Part shown: positions 50,201 through 61,235 of the stretch, in pieces
How positions within the stretch are numbered: position 1 is the stretch's first letter
Layout of the letters: each line of letters starts with the position of its first letter
NCBI RefSeq assembly: GCF_014805625.2
Contig: NW_023998440.1
Location: 989,234-1,053,233 of the forward strand
Reading direction: 5' to 3'
Length of the DNA: 64,000 bases
Source: Glossina fuscipes
Taxonomy: Eukaryota > Arthropoda > Insecta > Diptera > Glossinidae
Program-made: the position numbers and the translations under genes
The notes under the pieces: model-generated
The model's database searches: none
What the model was told of the DNA's origin: nothing
What the model saw: the letters and a program-made list of their open reading frames with translations, nothing else

Positions 50201-51439
50201 TAAATCTGAGCAGTTTCGAAAGGCTTGCGTTTCTACTATGCTAACGAGATTATTATTTAACGTGAGTTTTGTTAGCACGTAAAGCCCGTTAAATATCTTA
50301 TTATCCAATGTATGTAAACGATTTTCGGCCAAATTCAATGTATGCAGATTATACAAAGGCAAGAAAGCACCATCCTCTATATGGCCAATAGAATTGTTGC
50401 GCATATCCAAGATTTGCAGAAAATACAATTCCTTGAATGTCTTCGAACCAATGCGTGTCAAAGCGTTATTAGCCAAATTAAGCACTATTAAACGTATTAA
50501 GCCAGCAAATGTATTATTGTCAACATGATGAGACGTTAATTGATTGCCGCTTAAATCCAAAACCAACAATTGTTCCAAACGATGAAACAAACCTTTCGGT
50601 AAATCATACAACTCGTTGCCTTGTAAATGAATTTCCCTTAATTCTTTATTGCCAGCAAAAGCTTCGGATGGTAAAGTTTCCAAATGATTATAGGATAAGT
50701 TAAGAACGCGCAATGAACTTAAACCAGCCAAAGCATTGGCTGCTAAAGTGGTAATGTTATTATGCTGAAGGCTTAATTGTTGCAAACGTCGTAGCCGTGA
50801 GCCTCCCCAGACATCAGGTAAAGCCCTCAATTCATTATATGATACATCGAGAATTTGTAATTCTGCTCCACCACTGGCCCCATTTAGGGTGCAAAGTTTC
50901 TCCGAAAACCCTAAACTATCGGCCGCTCGTATACGATTCATAGTTAAATTTAAAATTTGCAAATTTTGCATTGCACACCAAACGCCTTCCGGTAGTTGAC
51001 GTATATTATTATCACCCAAATGCAGTTCGTTTAGTTCGCGTAAACCGTAAAATGATTGAGGTAATATTTCCAACGTCTTACCGGGACCCCAAATAGCATT
51101 ATAAGTTTGTACCGTTAGGCTTTTCAAAGACATAAGACCTTCAAAGGCGTTCGCGTTAATACGTTGCATTTTGCACGAGTCCAAATGCAATTCGGAAAGT
51201 TTTTGTAAACGCGCGAAAGCATTCGAAGGCAATTCACTTGCGTGTAAAACATCACTAGAGCAAGCGATTTGTAAACGTGTAGCCGTTTCGGCGACTTGCA
51301 AATCCAAAGGAGCCGTTGGATCAATTGCACGCAAATTACATTTAATATCCATTGTCGTGCGTACGAATTCCCATGAGCATTGCGAACAAGCACTACCCAA
51401 AACACTTAATAAAAACAATACGTTTGCGTAGAATTGCAT
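47237..51439 (-). CDS. 18w: Toll-family receptor, 18-wheeler (Toll-2) orthologue, intronless
   Basis: Predicted single-pass plasma-membrane receptor of 1400 aa. Numbering from the ATG at 51437-51439: signal peptide about 1-20 (hydrophobic VLFLLSVLG core, mature end near CSQC); leucine-rich repeats about 75-650; LRR C-terminal cap with Cys 665, 667, 694, 717; Cys-rich N-terminal cap at 723-747; further LRRs about 770-905; second C-terminal cap with Cys 911, 913, 938, 957; transmembrane helix about 977-999; TIR domain about 1026-1162 with YDAIILHS (1027-1034), RDLPPQ (1063-1068) and FWEKL (1154-1158); low-complexity tail to 1400 ending QAFLV. Start choice: the frame is open upstream to about 51535 but the only other start-like codon is TTG at 51485-51487; the ATG sits in GAAAATG and directly begins the signal peptide. 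The family's Drosophila members act in epithelial morphogenesis, cell adhesion and immunity. From remembered family sequences, ectodomain and TIR match 18w better than Toll-7; the length is near Drosophila 18w (about 1385 aa). No internal stop or frameshift seen. Confidence 0.93.
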   Translation of the reverse strand: MQFYANVLFLLSVLGSACSQCSWEFVRTTMDIKCNLRAIDPTAPLDLQVAETATRLQIACSSDVLHASELPSNAFARLQKLSELHLDSCKMQRINANAFEGLMSLKSLTVQTYNAIWGPGKTLEILPQSFYGLRELNELHLGDNNIRQLPEGVWCAMQNLQILNLTMNRIRAADSLGFSEKLCTLNGASGGAELQILDVSYNELRALPDVWGGSRLRRLQQLSLQHNNITTLAANALAGLSSLRVLNLSYNHLETLPSEAFAGNKELREIHLQGNELYDLPKGLFHRLEQLLVLDLSGNQLTSHHVDNNTFAGLIRLIVLNLANNALTRIGSKTFKELYFLQILDMRNNSIGHIEDGAFLPLYNLHTLNLAENRLHTLDNKIFNGLYVLTKLTLNNNLVSIVETQAFRNCSDLKELDLSSNQLAEVPEAIQDLSMLKTLDLGENQISDFRNGTFKNLNQLTGLRLIDNRIGNITIGMFTDLPRLSVLNLAKNRIQAIERGAFDKNTEIEAIRLDKNFLTDINGIFATLASLLWLNLSENHLVWFDYAFIPSNLKWLDIHGNYIEALGNYYKLQEEIRVTTLDASHNRITEIGAMSVPNSIELLFINNNIISQVQSNTFVDKSKLTRVDLYANVLSKLTLNSLRVAPVTADKPVPEFYLGGNPFECDCSMEWLQRINNMTTRQHPRIVDLANIECLMPHSRNSPIRQLSALSSSDFVCKYESHCPATCHCCDFEECDCEMVCPDNCTCFHDATWSTNIVDCGKQNRISLPQRIPHDVTDLYLDGNNLPALDNQVFAGKRILRALYLNSSNIVAISNGTFVELNMLRVLHLENNKVQTLEGYEFRQLSLLRELYLHNNLLTQISNATFAPLVSLKVLRLDNNRLTSMPITQLSNLQYRNNLQGLTIGRNAWSCRCQFLQALAPFVTDNAIIIRDAQDIYCVDNGVKRELDLFTQNGVDCNELLENASNMASQDISGGYVPLLAAVLVLIFLIVVLIVVFVFRESVRMWLFAHYGVRVCEPRFEDAGKLYDAIILHSEKDYEFVCRNIATELEHGRPPFRLCIQQRDLPPQASHLQIVEAARASRKIILVLTRNLLATEWNRLEFRNAFHEALRGLAQKLVIIEETNVSTEAEDVAELAPYLKSVPSNRLLTCDRYFWEKLRYAIPIELSPRGNNYTLDHHERFKQPVSPGVLFRQAPPPPAYYQEDMDANYSSATTATPSPRPSRHGQRLVDAIPMRPPSEHIYHSIESEYSAYEQQEALSMIPNGSSAASFHHHHQQHHLAAPSNAFRHSNNPRLSVVGGQQQWRPSISNTATNQQATAPVHLRTGSNLSQASTSTQSTAATAQTPQPQASTSAAAATISGVSSTTTNEGSQSASSCSGTAATANATTTTANKNNSQAFLV

Positions 51440-52440
51440 TTTCAAAGAATTTGAACGAGAAGGCGGTGGTTTAAAGGATTGATTCAATCTTTCTTTTTTT
51501 AATAAAGTTTCACGGACTATAAAAGCCCTTCTAGTTTAATTTAATTAATATTGCTTTAAGGCTTCTGTCGTTTTTCTATTATTTCCTTTCTTAAAGAATC
51601 ATATTAATATTTTTATTATTATTATTTTTTTTTTTTTTTAGTTATTTAATAGAACACATCATTAACACTTACTTATTGTCACTTGATTTATTCAAAATAG
51701 GAAAATCGCTTTTTTTGTTTTTCTTTTGCTAAGTATTAACCGTAAACCCGTAATCCAAGTAGAGGCGGTACGTAAACGATTTTAGCGATTTTCATTGAGT
51801 AATAATAATTTCTTTTCCATTAATACATTTTTAATTCGTGTAATTTGTTGCGGTTAAGCGCGATCGAATTGCATTCGTATTTCCACTTCTGATCGGTAAT
51901 TATTTTGTAATTGGAATTTTTTTTCTCTTAGTATTATCGTTTAGCAACGGAAGAGCTACTTTACTAAAACATGTTTACCGCTTAACGTTTCAACTCAAAC
52001 TGATTATGAATTTGTTTCGTGCCAACTCCATTGCCTCACTGAAAATATAGTTCTGTTACTTCTTGGATTCTCAACATAATGCATGTATACAAACAACATA
52101 GATACACACATATACACACACATACCTTACTCAATCGTGCTTGAATGCTCGCTCCCATTTATACTAGCCCAGCATTACTATAGCAAATAATGGTAAAAGC
52201 TGTTTATACAGCGTACGCATACATAGGCAAATTAATGCACTCTCCGATTTCTTACTAAAGTAAGTTTGCTTTTTTTTGTTGTTTTACCAACAACTCGACT
52301 TCTGTGATGACGATGGCAAAGTAACAAACACTATGGATTCACATATACAGTGTACATGTACGAATCCATGTGAGTTTGTTTAACACTAACACATCTATTA
52401 AGTTCCTTACTCTCAATTCCAATGCTTAAATTAGTGTATA
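51440..52440. promoter_or_regulatory. 18w: 5' flank / presumed 5' UTR and proximal promoter of 18w
   Basis: Region immediately upstream of the receptor ATG (minus strand sense). It is AT-rich with T runs near 51.63 kb. No convincing TATA-plus-initiator pair at correct spacing was found: TTTTATAG at 51517-51524 lies too close to the ATG, and an initiator-like TCAGTG at 52037-52042 has no properly spaced partner. The assignment rests on position only, and a 5' untranslated exon further upstream cannot be excluded. Confidence 0.4.
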
Positions 52441-52634
52441 TATGCATGCATATATATGTGCGTGCGTGTTAAATGCGAGTAGGGGAAATGTAGCATTAAA
52501 ATTGCATGGCATGCAACAAATGTTTGTGCACATATTCACATGCACAGTCAGAGTCGATTACAAAAATATAAAAGGAAAAACAATGCAAAAGCAAACATAT
52601 GTGTCACTATGTTACAGTTACACTTACTTACTGC

Positions 52635-52832
52635 ACTCTCTCGCACTCTCTTTCTCTCTCTCTCTCGTTTTGTGCAGTATAATGTATTTATTGTTGATGG
52701 CAAACGTAATAATGAAGTTTTATATCGAAGAGAAAGCCGGTTGTTAAAGGTTAGTGCTATACATATGCACTCACTGTTTTCTTCTCATTCTCATTACTTT
52801 AAAATTTTTAATCTCTCTCTCTCTCTCTCTCT
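52635..52832. repeat. Two (CT)n tracts
   Basis: CT-rich runs at about 52635-52666 and 52811-52832, about 1.2-1.4 kb upstream of the 18w start codon. On the 18w sense strand they read GAGAGA, the type of site GAGA factor binds in flies; a role in 18w regulation is only a possibility. Confidence 0.7.
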
Positions 52833-53044
52833 ATCTGTCTCTTCATGTGTCTTATTCTCCTAATTCTGTTGTAGAGAAAAAAAAAGTACTAAAATAAATG
52901 TCGACATTGGAGCGAAGGAATAAAATAACAACTGAAACTGCGTGCAATTGTTAACATGTACGTTCATCACGGGCAACAGGCTATAAATGAAAGTATAAAC
53001 AGAATAACTAGCAATAAACAATGTTTTTACTATTACGCTTGGTC

Positions 53045-53075
53045 ACTCTCTCATATTATGAGAGAATGAGAGAGT
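53045..53075. repeat. Small hairpin, ACTCTCTCAT / ATGAGAGAGT
   Basis: Ten-base inverted repeat at 53045-53054 and 53066-53075, with an overlapping smaller hairpin CTCTCAT-ATT-ATGAGAG. Reads as GAGA/CTCT on both strands, about 1.6 kb upstream of 18w. Confidence 0.5.
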
Positions 53076-54584
53076 TGCTTAAAAACTTTGAAATGAGAGA
53101 TCAAATGAGAGACATCGGTCTTTAGCTTTTTTTGTTGTTCTTTGTATATTTATTTTTTTTTATTATTTTTGCTTAACATTGAAGTAATTACAGTAGTTAG
53201 TTGGCATTTATCTAGTAGTTGGGCTGTGTATGGGCGACAAGCGATTGTCCTGTATTTATATTATATAAATGTGTGTAGATGAATATGCATTTGTGTGTAC
53301 GGTTTTTAATCATGAATTTGCGACGCGTGCATACAATGTTAGTTCGTATGTAAATGAGCTGTAGTGTTAATTGTTGTAAAGAAGTTAATGTTCTGCAATT
53401 TACTGTGTTGTTATGCGTTTTTTATGGTTTCTGCAGAATATATGGTTTAACAAAATTGTTGTTTTTATTAATTTTTATTTTAGTTTATTGCTTTTTTTTC
53501 CTTTTCCTTTAATTCATTTGCTGACTGCTGCTATCATCGAATTTATAATGAATGACTAAAATGAATAAAAAATTCTTTAATCAAATGGAAAAATTATTAA
53601 TTTATGAGAAAATTTATTAAAAACAAAAAAAAAATCGATGCGGCTTTTTGTAACACAAGTTAATCCTTGATGATCATCCAATCACGTTCAATGCCCTTTA
53701 ATATAAGAATTCAAAGATATTCGATCATTTTTATCAAAACGGGAAATTTTCTTTATCATTTTCAATATTTACAGCTTGAAATTCTTATGGTCCGAGTGTA
53801 TTCATACACATAAATGCATGCATGTATGCTCTACCTTACCATTTTTCAACTTTTCAAGTTTTCTCCAGTTTTTTATATATTATATAAATTCTTAGCAATT
53901 GAAGGAGTATATAAACAAAGTTGTTCAACCGCTGCTCTTTTAACTAGATTTTAATTAACACATCTAAAAAGGTCATGTCGCTAACCCATAAAGCGTTTTA
54001 GGCTGGTGCAGTTTTAGCGTCTGGAAGGTGACTGTTTGTATAAATAAAAATTAAAAAGAAAATTCAAACATCTTCAAAGGAACTTCATCTTGAAAAATTG
54101 CGCCAAAATTCTCAAAGAATATTCTGTATTCTTCGATCAAGGTGATACTGCTTTGCCAGTTCGTAGAAAAAAAATTTCTTTCACCAAGCAGTTTGCTCGT
54201 TTTCTCTTTCGAAAATTCAATTTTAAGGACTCATTTTGCTAAGCCAAACTTTGAGGAAATCGACGAAACTTAAAAAAATTAGAAAAGGCCATCGAAGGTT
54301 TCTTCTTATTATACCGTTACGAAAGTGACTTGATATGTGGGTAGTTATCTGTGTCGAAGTTTGTATTTTTGAAACGAAACTGCGCCACTTTTGCAGGATT
54401 GACCTTAAGTGAGATAAAGATAACACTGCGTTTTTGTTTTTATTTTTGAGACCACCAATCATTAAGGGAAGCCTCCTACAGGTTAACACTACGTGGCGTT
54501 GGTCAGAAAGAAGTGTGGAAAGGGAAATAGGGCAGTCCTATGCCTAACGGATGTGAACTCAGTCAATAATTATTATACTTTTTT

Positions 54585-54640
54585 TATCGAACCTGCGAAC
54601 ATTGACTTGGTAGTCGCCACACTTTTCTATGCATCTGTGC
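54585..54640 (-). repeat. SINE-like head fragment
   Basis: The minus strand reads GCGACTACCAAGTCAATGTT then CGCAGGTTCGATAAA, close to the 38.5 kb copy. B-box GGTTCGATA lies at about 54593. The sequence after the B-box differs. Confidence 0.45.
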
Positions 54641-56666
54641 GAAACTCTTGAGAGCTCATGAGGGACTTGCCAGAGAAATGTTCGTCAAATGCCATTAGAT
54701 TAACTCGGCTCTCTTCCCTCATTAAATAATGCGAATGAAAAGTAAATTTAACGTAAATTCTTCACAATTAGTTAAACAAAAAAGTATCGTCTTTCATCTC
54801 ATTAATCTCGGATTGTACAGATTTTTAAAGACTTGTGAAAAATTTCAAATAATTCGGCTGAAAAGTGTTCACTTGTTCGTCGTATGGCCCGTACTTTGCC
54901 TCATTCAGCTGTCATTTGCTTTGCCCCTTACAAAGCTCTCGTAACGACGTAAAAATCCATTTCAACCAAAGCCTTTGAAAGTCGCCAGGGAATTCCAGAA
55001 GTTCTGCTTTGGGGGGCATAATGGTTTATTAGACTAATGAAAGATTATCGCTCAGAATGACAAATATTAAAACTCAATCTGCAAGGAAAGAAAAAAGTTT
55101 TGTGAATTTGACTGCAAGCATACAGTCAAACTTTTTCCTCCATATATATGCGCTCTGAACAAAAGGTATCCCGAAGCTTCTCTTCCGGGCTTTAAGTTCA
55201 TGACCCATAATTACCGCAGCGTGCTTCATACATTGTTGCTAATTTTTCGCAACTCCTTCAAGCATTTCTTAATACATCTTCAACGAACCAAAAAAGCCCT
55301 TTGCCCAAAGGGGTAACAATATTGTAAATTAAAAAAGTAATTCGTTTTTTGGCTTAAAGGACGCTTTGAATTTTCTAGAATACTGGAGAAAATAAAAGTT
55401 TTTATTTAAAATGTCAAGCTTTGCGACAAGCTTGGCGGAAAGACTTCATGAGTGAAATAAATCTTGCTAAGAATTTGGAATCTAATTTTATTCTTATGGA
55501 TTTCTAATCCCTTTAAAATAGTGCAGACAACTTTAGGAAATATGTGACTTCACCTAGAAGTAGTGTAGGTTGATCAACACGACAATTGAGTAGGTAAGAA
55601 GGTTCGTCGTGCTTTATAAATGAAACAGCACGCAAATGGTGCATTTCGAGTTCCTCTGCAATTGCAAGATTGGTTAGATGTGGGTTTCTTACATGGATCC
55701 CAAAATGTCACTCACCGCTATTAATGATTTCTCTTGAGACTGTGGCAAACCTTTTGTGGCAGATCACACAATATTCACAACTTCTTCGCATTAGATTTTA
55801 CGAGCGAGGAATGCAGTGCTTCCTTTTTAAAACTCTTACTAGATGCAATGTCTTTTTAACCACTTTTTATCCGCTCTATCCACTGCATTTTGTCAACTCT
55901 ACATTTCGCAACTAACTGATGAACGCTGTTGAAAGCAGTCCTCTTGTATATCCCGAGAAGTAACTACAAAACAAGTCTCCATGCGATAGAATAAACCTGC
56001 TGTCTTCTATCTGGCAACATAGTATGCCTGCAGGTAGGAAAATATGGGAGAACTTTCCTGTCAACCTGTTACAATTATATGTATGGCTGATAACATCGAC
56101 CAATTTTTTTTTTGTATTGTACTAACTATTCGGTCAGCTCAAATAAAAATTATCAAAAATACGTTTTCCTTACGCTAGCAATGTTACGTCTTAAGATCAG
56201 GTGAGAAGGACGGGTGTTTGTTCCCCGTGGTTGAATTAAAACACTTGCAAATTGAAGGACAAAATAGGGTTTTGTTAGGAACCGGAGATTTTTTATTTGA
56301 CGCCCACCGTACCAATCAGAATATCATAAATGGACTTGAAAAGGTGTTTAACTGTTTAGCCGATTTTTGAAGGCGCATGTAGCGATCTTCGAGCAATACC
56401 TGTTTTCTCTATTCGCTCGATGGTTTTGCTATTTGCAGCAATTAGAATTTTGTTACAACCAAGCAGAGCAATTATCATTTGTCGCCGTTTTAGACGACTC
56501 ATAAGCCTGTATTTCTGATATAGACCTACAGACACCGCTCAATACTTTCATTTCACTTCCATTTTAAATGCGTAATAGAATGAATTTGGTGAAATTCGGT
56601 TATCATGAATAGAAAAAATTTCGTTTACGTGCATTTCTTATACATATGCACCTTTTACATGCATTA

Positions 56667-56697
56667 TTATAATATATTATATATTAATATATTATAA
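56667..56697. repeat. AT-only inverted repeat, 13-base stem
   Basis: TTATAATATATTA (56667-56679) and its exact reverse complement TAATATATTATAA (56685-56697) are separated by five bases. It could form a cruciform or be the remains of a terminal inverted repeat or an (AT)n tract. Confidence 0.6.
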
Positions 56698-57524
56698 AAT
56701 GCTTTTGCAATGCATTACGAACTTCAAAAAGATTTTCACCAAAGCTTCTAAGCAGAAAAAAACAAATAAATCTATGTTATCCTCCAATTTTCAAGTCTTG
56801 CTCTTTAATATCGAGGTAAAGCTTTATTCCTTAGTCTTAGCTTCTTTCGTATGTAAATTTTTTTTCTGAAAACTAGAAATTCGGCATAATTTTATAAAAA
56901 AAGCTTGATTCTAAATAATTGAGGACGTTACGCAGACCAAAACTATTTTTTTCTTTTCTATATATGCTAATATTTATGCTGAAACTTCAGTAAGTACATG
57001 CATTTTTATTCAGCAAACATTTCAAAGTTAATTTAATGCCAATTGATTTCAAAGTTTTTCTATTTCTTTTCTTTCTCATATTAACTACTATAAGATAGAA
57101 GTAAGAGCGAGTTATCATACGCTTTGCAACTAGTCTAGAACTACATCTCGAGGCCTTACGACGAATAAAGTTTGGCATTATACTTCAGATTAGTATGATA
57201 TTTCACAAGCTTGTCGTTTATTTATCTTCACATCTGCCGCGTGAGTTGACTTAATCCTAAGTCTTTTGAAATCTAAACTTAGGTGTGTTATTAAGCCGTA
57301 AGTCGATATATTTGTAGGCTTGTACATACTTTTTGAAAAAAAAAAAACAAAAAAAATACTCAGCGTAAAATCATTGCCGACGAGATAAGAGATCTTTGGG
57401 TAATCTATTCCTTCTTCTTATCTCAAGGCTGCTGATTTCCCACATGAAAAAGACGGTCGGCAATGCTTACTTCTACCAATGTGGTTTTCATAAACTGAAA
57501 GGGAGATTCGCGACCAGCATCAAC

Positions 57525-57610
57525 GCTAAATCGATTTAAGTATATCTGTATCCCTTTTTTCGTCCGTCCAACGTTCCCTCTTCGTCAATGTGTCTGGCAA
57601 GCGTTCTCCT
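57525..57610 (-). repeat. Family A repeat fragment, short
   Basis: AAATCGATTTAAGTATATCT followed by TTTTCGTCCGTCCAACG fits the reversed centre of family A, but the flanking landmarks are missing. Confidence 0.35.
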
Positions 57611-57614
57611 AAAA

Positions 57615-59715
57615 AATTAGTATGTCGACAGAACCTCTAGGGAGCTCAGTTTTCAGAAACAAAAAAAATTGGTATTATTAATAATCACCATTTTCATCGT
57701 TATCAACTAACCAAGAAGTATGCCAACGATAGAACGGCTCAGTTTTTAAGATCAAAGAAAAACGAGTTTTTTCTGTATATCATGATCAACAAGGTACACC
57801 TAATTTTGAAAATTCCCATTTAGATTCTACGAGGGACGGTTGTAAAGTGTTCGGACAAAAATCAGTCGTCTCGAAATTTTATTTTTCTGCTCGTGCTATG
57901 TCCGTGTGGGAACTTTTCGGTGTAAGCTAAAGGTGATGGATGTAAAATATTTTTCCTAAAAAAAGTGAAACGTTGTCGAAATTATTATGAATGGTTGGAT
58001 GGCTTTAAAATGACAGAGCATCAAAAAAAAAAAAAAACCGAAAGACGAATGAATTTTTACGGAATGATATAGATAAGGGCCTCGTTTGATGAAAACCTTC
58101 TATAATAATATTCGTTAAAGAACTTTTGCCTTTTCCACATCAACCAAAGGTCTTCGGCCGAATGTGCTTTCTTCAATTGACTGAACCGAGCTCACCATAA
58201 TTCTGTGTGACCTTTTACTACTAACCTACTATCAGCTTATAATTCTTTGAATAACTTTCTTCTGATATTTTGAAGTATAGCTTATGTCTGATTGTTCACT
58301 TGTTAGTAATCCTAGGAACTCTCGTGGCGAAAATAATGGAAACCAAACAACGATTCAATCGAACTTTTACGACCACAATTGAAAAATGCTAGGTAAGAGT
58401 AAAAGATAATAGCGCTCGCCCTATGTATCGCTAATGTTTCTGACACATCGAAGAAACCGTACAGCATAGCCTGCATACAGCAAGAAAATGGATTAATTGA
58501 TCAAGGAAGTGTTTCCAGTAAACGTTGAAGGGACTGCAAAAAAAAGCTTGGAGGAAAGGAAAGCTTGGAAGAACGAGAAGGAAAATGTTTGTCACCTTAT
58601 TTGCTTGTAGCAAACATACTCGATCATATCGGCCAAGAGTGTTGCGTTGAGTATCCAACGTTCGACTTTAAATAGAAATCTTTTTATAGTTTTTTTTTTT
58701 TTTGCTTCTTGGTTTAGTTTAACAAAGTTTTAACCAAAAAATTATGAAAATTTTGTCCTCAAAAAGCAAAAAAAAAAAAAAAAAAAAAAAATGACTGATA
58801 GAGAAAATGAAAAGCAAAAAAAAACTTGTTCCCCATGACCATGACTGCTGCTGCGCGTTTGCCTTAAAGATCTCCACAAATAGCAACAAAGTGTACGTCA
58901 TAGATATAAAACTACAAACAACAAACGGCAAACAGCAGCACTGGAAGTTGTTGCAGTAGACGTAGCTGGTAGATGGGTAGTAAACTCTTTATAATTGCAT
59001 TCAAAAAGAGAAAAAAAAAAATGGTCTGATCGACCCATTGTGCTTTTGGGTTATGTGTTCAATTAAAAAACGTTTGAATTCAAATTTAACGTGACATTAA
59101 CATTGAACATTGTTTTCTGAATGGAGGCAAAGCAAAAAATAAAAAAAAATAAAAACTCAATGTTGCATATATTATTTATAGAGTTGAAGAAGAAGTCACT
59201 TAAAATGGACAAAGCAGCCTAAAAATATATGTACGGAGGTGAGGTATGCAAAATGTATGAGAATTTTACCATTAATTGTAAGGAAATTATTATTATTATT
59301 ATTATTTTTTTTTTTTGTTTTTATTTTTATTACAATTTTTCCATTTTTTATTTTTTAAATTAAAATATTTTCCTTAAAGAGAAAAAAAAAAAAAAAAAAT
59401 CGAAACAAGAATACTTTGTTGTAGCTTTCATAACTTAATAAAAGGAAATCATTACTTTAATCATTTAAAGTATTGTCTCGCCTGTCTAAATTGGTTATGG
59501 TATGTGCATACACACATACACATACACTTATGTTTGCAATGTGCTTGTGACAAAAAACAATTTGCTATATTGCCAACGCCACGCATATTTCTTTTATAAT
59601 ACCCAAGGAGAAGATATAAACACACTTGTCAACGTACGTATGCTTGTTTATGCATAAAAGTGTATAAGACTATCATCATATCATCATTTTGTGCGAGCTA
59701 TACGATGTAGACCCA
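57615..59715. other. Non-coding DNA with poly-A tracts
   Basis: A runs at about 58.03, 58.77 and 59.38 kb and an ATT repeat at 59.28-59.31 kb. No gene recognised. Confidence 0.5.
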
Positions 59716-59718
59716 GTA

Positions 59719-59846
59719 TGTGTGTGTGTGTGTGTGTACATGCGTGCGTACATGTAGTCCTATTACATTTCACAGATCCAAACATACATGCATAGATACA
59801 TTTATGCATACAAGCGTACAAACATATATATATATATATATATATA
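59719..59846. repeat. (TG)n and (AT)n microsatellites
   Basis: TG repeat at 59719-59737 and AT repeat at 59824-59846, with TACATG/CATACA-rich DNA between. Confidence 0.8.
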
Positions 59847-60059
59847 GTTATAAACGTATGTATTATAGGCTTCTCATCCTCTTGGCACTTAGTTGATATA
59901 CGCTATATATATTGTTTTAATGTCTTTTCGTGTTTAAAATTGCAAATACAGATTGCGTTATATGCATCAATAAATCGTTCAAGTAACAGCGACAGCATCA
60001 GCCGCCGCTGTAATGGTAAATGCAATACATTTCAACGGTAGTACGGTTACACTAGTACA

Positions 60060-60325
60060 TTACTATCACCATCATCATGATCATCGTCAATATCATCATC
60101 GGTAACAGCAAAAATTATAACAGCAATATGCAATAGCGACAATAGTAACAACAACACCAACAACAACAATAGGAATAGCAATAGCGTCACCAATATTACT
60201 TTAAAGTATTTATATAAAATAAAATGAAAAGAAATACAGCAACACTAACAACAACAGTACTAAAAAAAGCCCAAGTAGTGAAGTGGTAAAGAAGAAGTAG
60301 AAGTAGAAGAAGAAGAAGAAGAAGC
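60060..60325. repeat. Trinucleotide-rich stretch (CAT/CAA/AAG)
   Basis: CAT/ATC units at about 60065-60105, CAA/CAG units at about 60110-60180, and AGA/GAA units at 60291-60324. The CAA/CAG part looks like opa-type repeats, but stops in every frame argue against a coding exon. Confidence 0.65.
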
Positions 60326-61039
60326 TACGAAACACCACGAATAGAAGAATATTGCACTACTTTGCTTGTATGTGGATTGAAAAAATGTGTTTCTTTTATA
60401 TTCTTTACTTCTTAGATTTTTTATTGTTGTTGTAACTTTTTTCTTAGTACAAATGCGGGTTCAATCACTTGCTAAGGGTTCTCATGTCATATATAATAAT
60501 ATATTCATGTGTTTGCTTTACTTTAAAGTTACTATATCAGCGATAAACTCAATCTATCCTGCACGCAGAAGGGCACTTTACACACAAAAACATTTTAATG
60601 TTTTTAAACATTAAAGCCAAAAGTTTTTAGATTTCCAAAGGAGAGCGAGCGTCATTTGAATATGTACACATAGAATCCCACTATAGTTATGCGTATGTAC
60701 AGGCTTCCCTTGTGTGATACGTTTAATTCGTACCCCCAATACTCTTTTATTTATTTATTGAAACTAAGTTACAGTATCAGGTAGTATAACTTAAACTTGA
60801 ATATAGTATAAATCGGGGCAATGTGTACCGCATTGCATCGTAACTTGTGCATCCCATACAAGATCTAAGTGATCTTAATGAAAGCCATGTATGTGCGGTT
60901 TTGTCGAAACCGAATCTTAAGATGTAAAATTTAATGATGGAAAGTAAGTTAAGTTCAAGTTTTTATAAAAAACACAAAATGAATTTCAATTTTATGATCA
61001 AAGACAAAAGTTAAAAATTAATTTTTAAGTAAAGAGACT

Positions 61040-61235
61040 ATATATAGTCTTCAAAATTGACATATTTTGATTCCGACCTGTGGGTTGAGAGCAAGAGAAC
61101 AAGATAGACAAACGGACGGATAGGCTTAGATCGATTTCAAGAGTGATTCTGAATCGATCGGCGTAATAAAAGATTAGTCTATCTCAAGACCTTCTTGGTG
61201 TTGCATACATCCCCAAAAGCGTGATCCTCGATCCA
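61040..61235 (+). repeat. Family A interspersed repeat copy
   Basis: CCGACCTGTGGGTTGAGAGC, AGACAAACGGACGGATAGGC, TTAGATCGATTTCAAGAGTG, ATTCTGAATCGATCGGCGTA and ATAAAAGATTAGTCTATCTC in forward order. The right end has the CATACATCCCCAAAAG version of the tail. Confidence 0.7.

Larger units (their letters stand above)
53080..57520. other. Non-coding DNA upstream of 18w
   Basis: Besides the SINE-like fragment at 54.6 kb and the AT inverted repeat at 56.7 kb, nothing was recognised. Confidence 0.45.

Noticed and set aside
51437..51487. N-terminal extension of the receptor from the TTG at 51485-51487
   Set aside because: TTG is not a usual start in animals, the 16 extra residues would precede the signal peptide, and the next codon set supplies a good ATG.
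52037..52050. TATA-like CTATATTT next to initiator-like TCAGTG upstream of 18w
   Set aside because: The two lie side by side; a working TATA box would be about 25-30 bases from the initiator. No downstream promoter element at the expected place.
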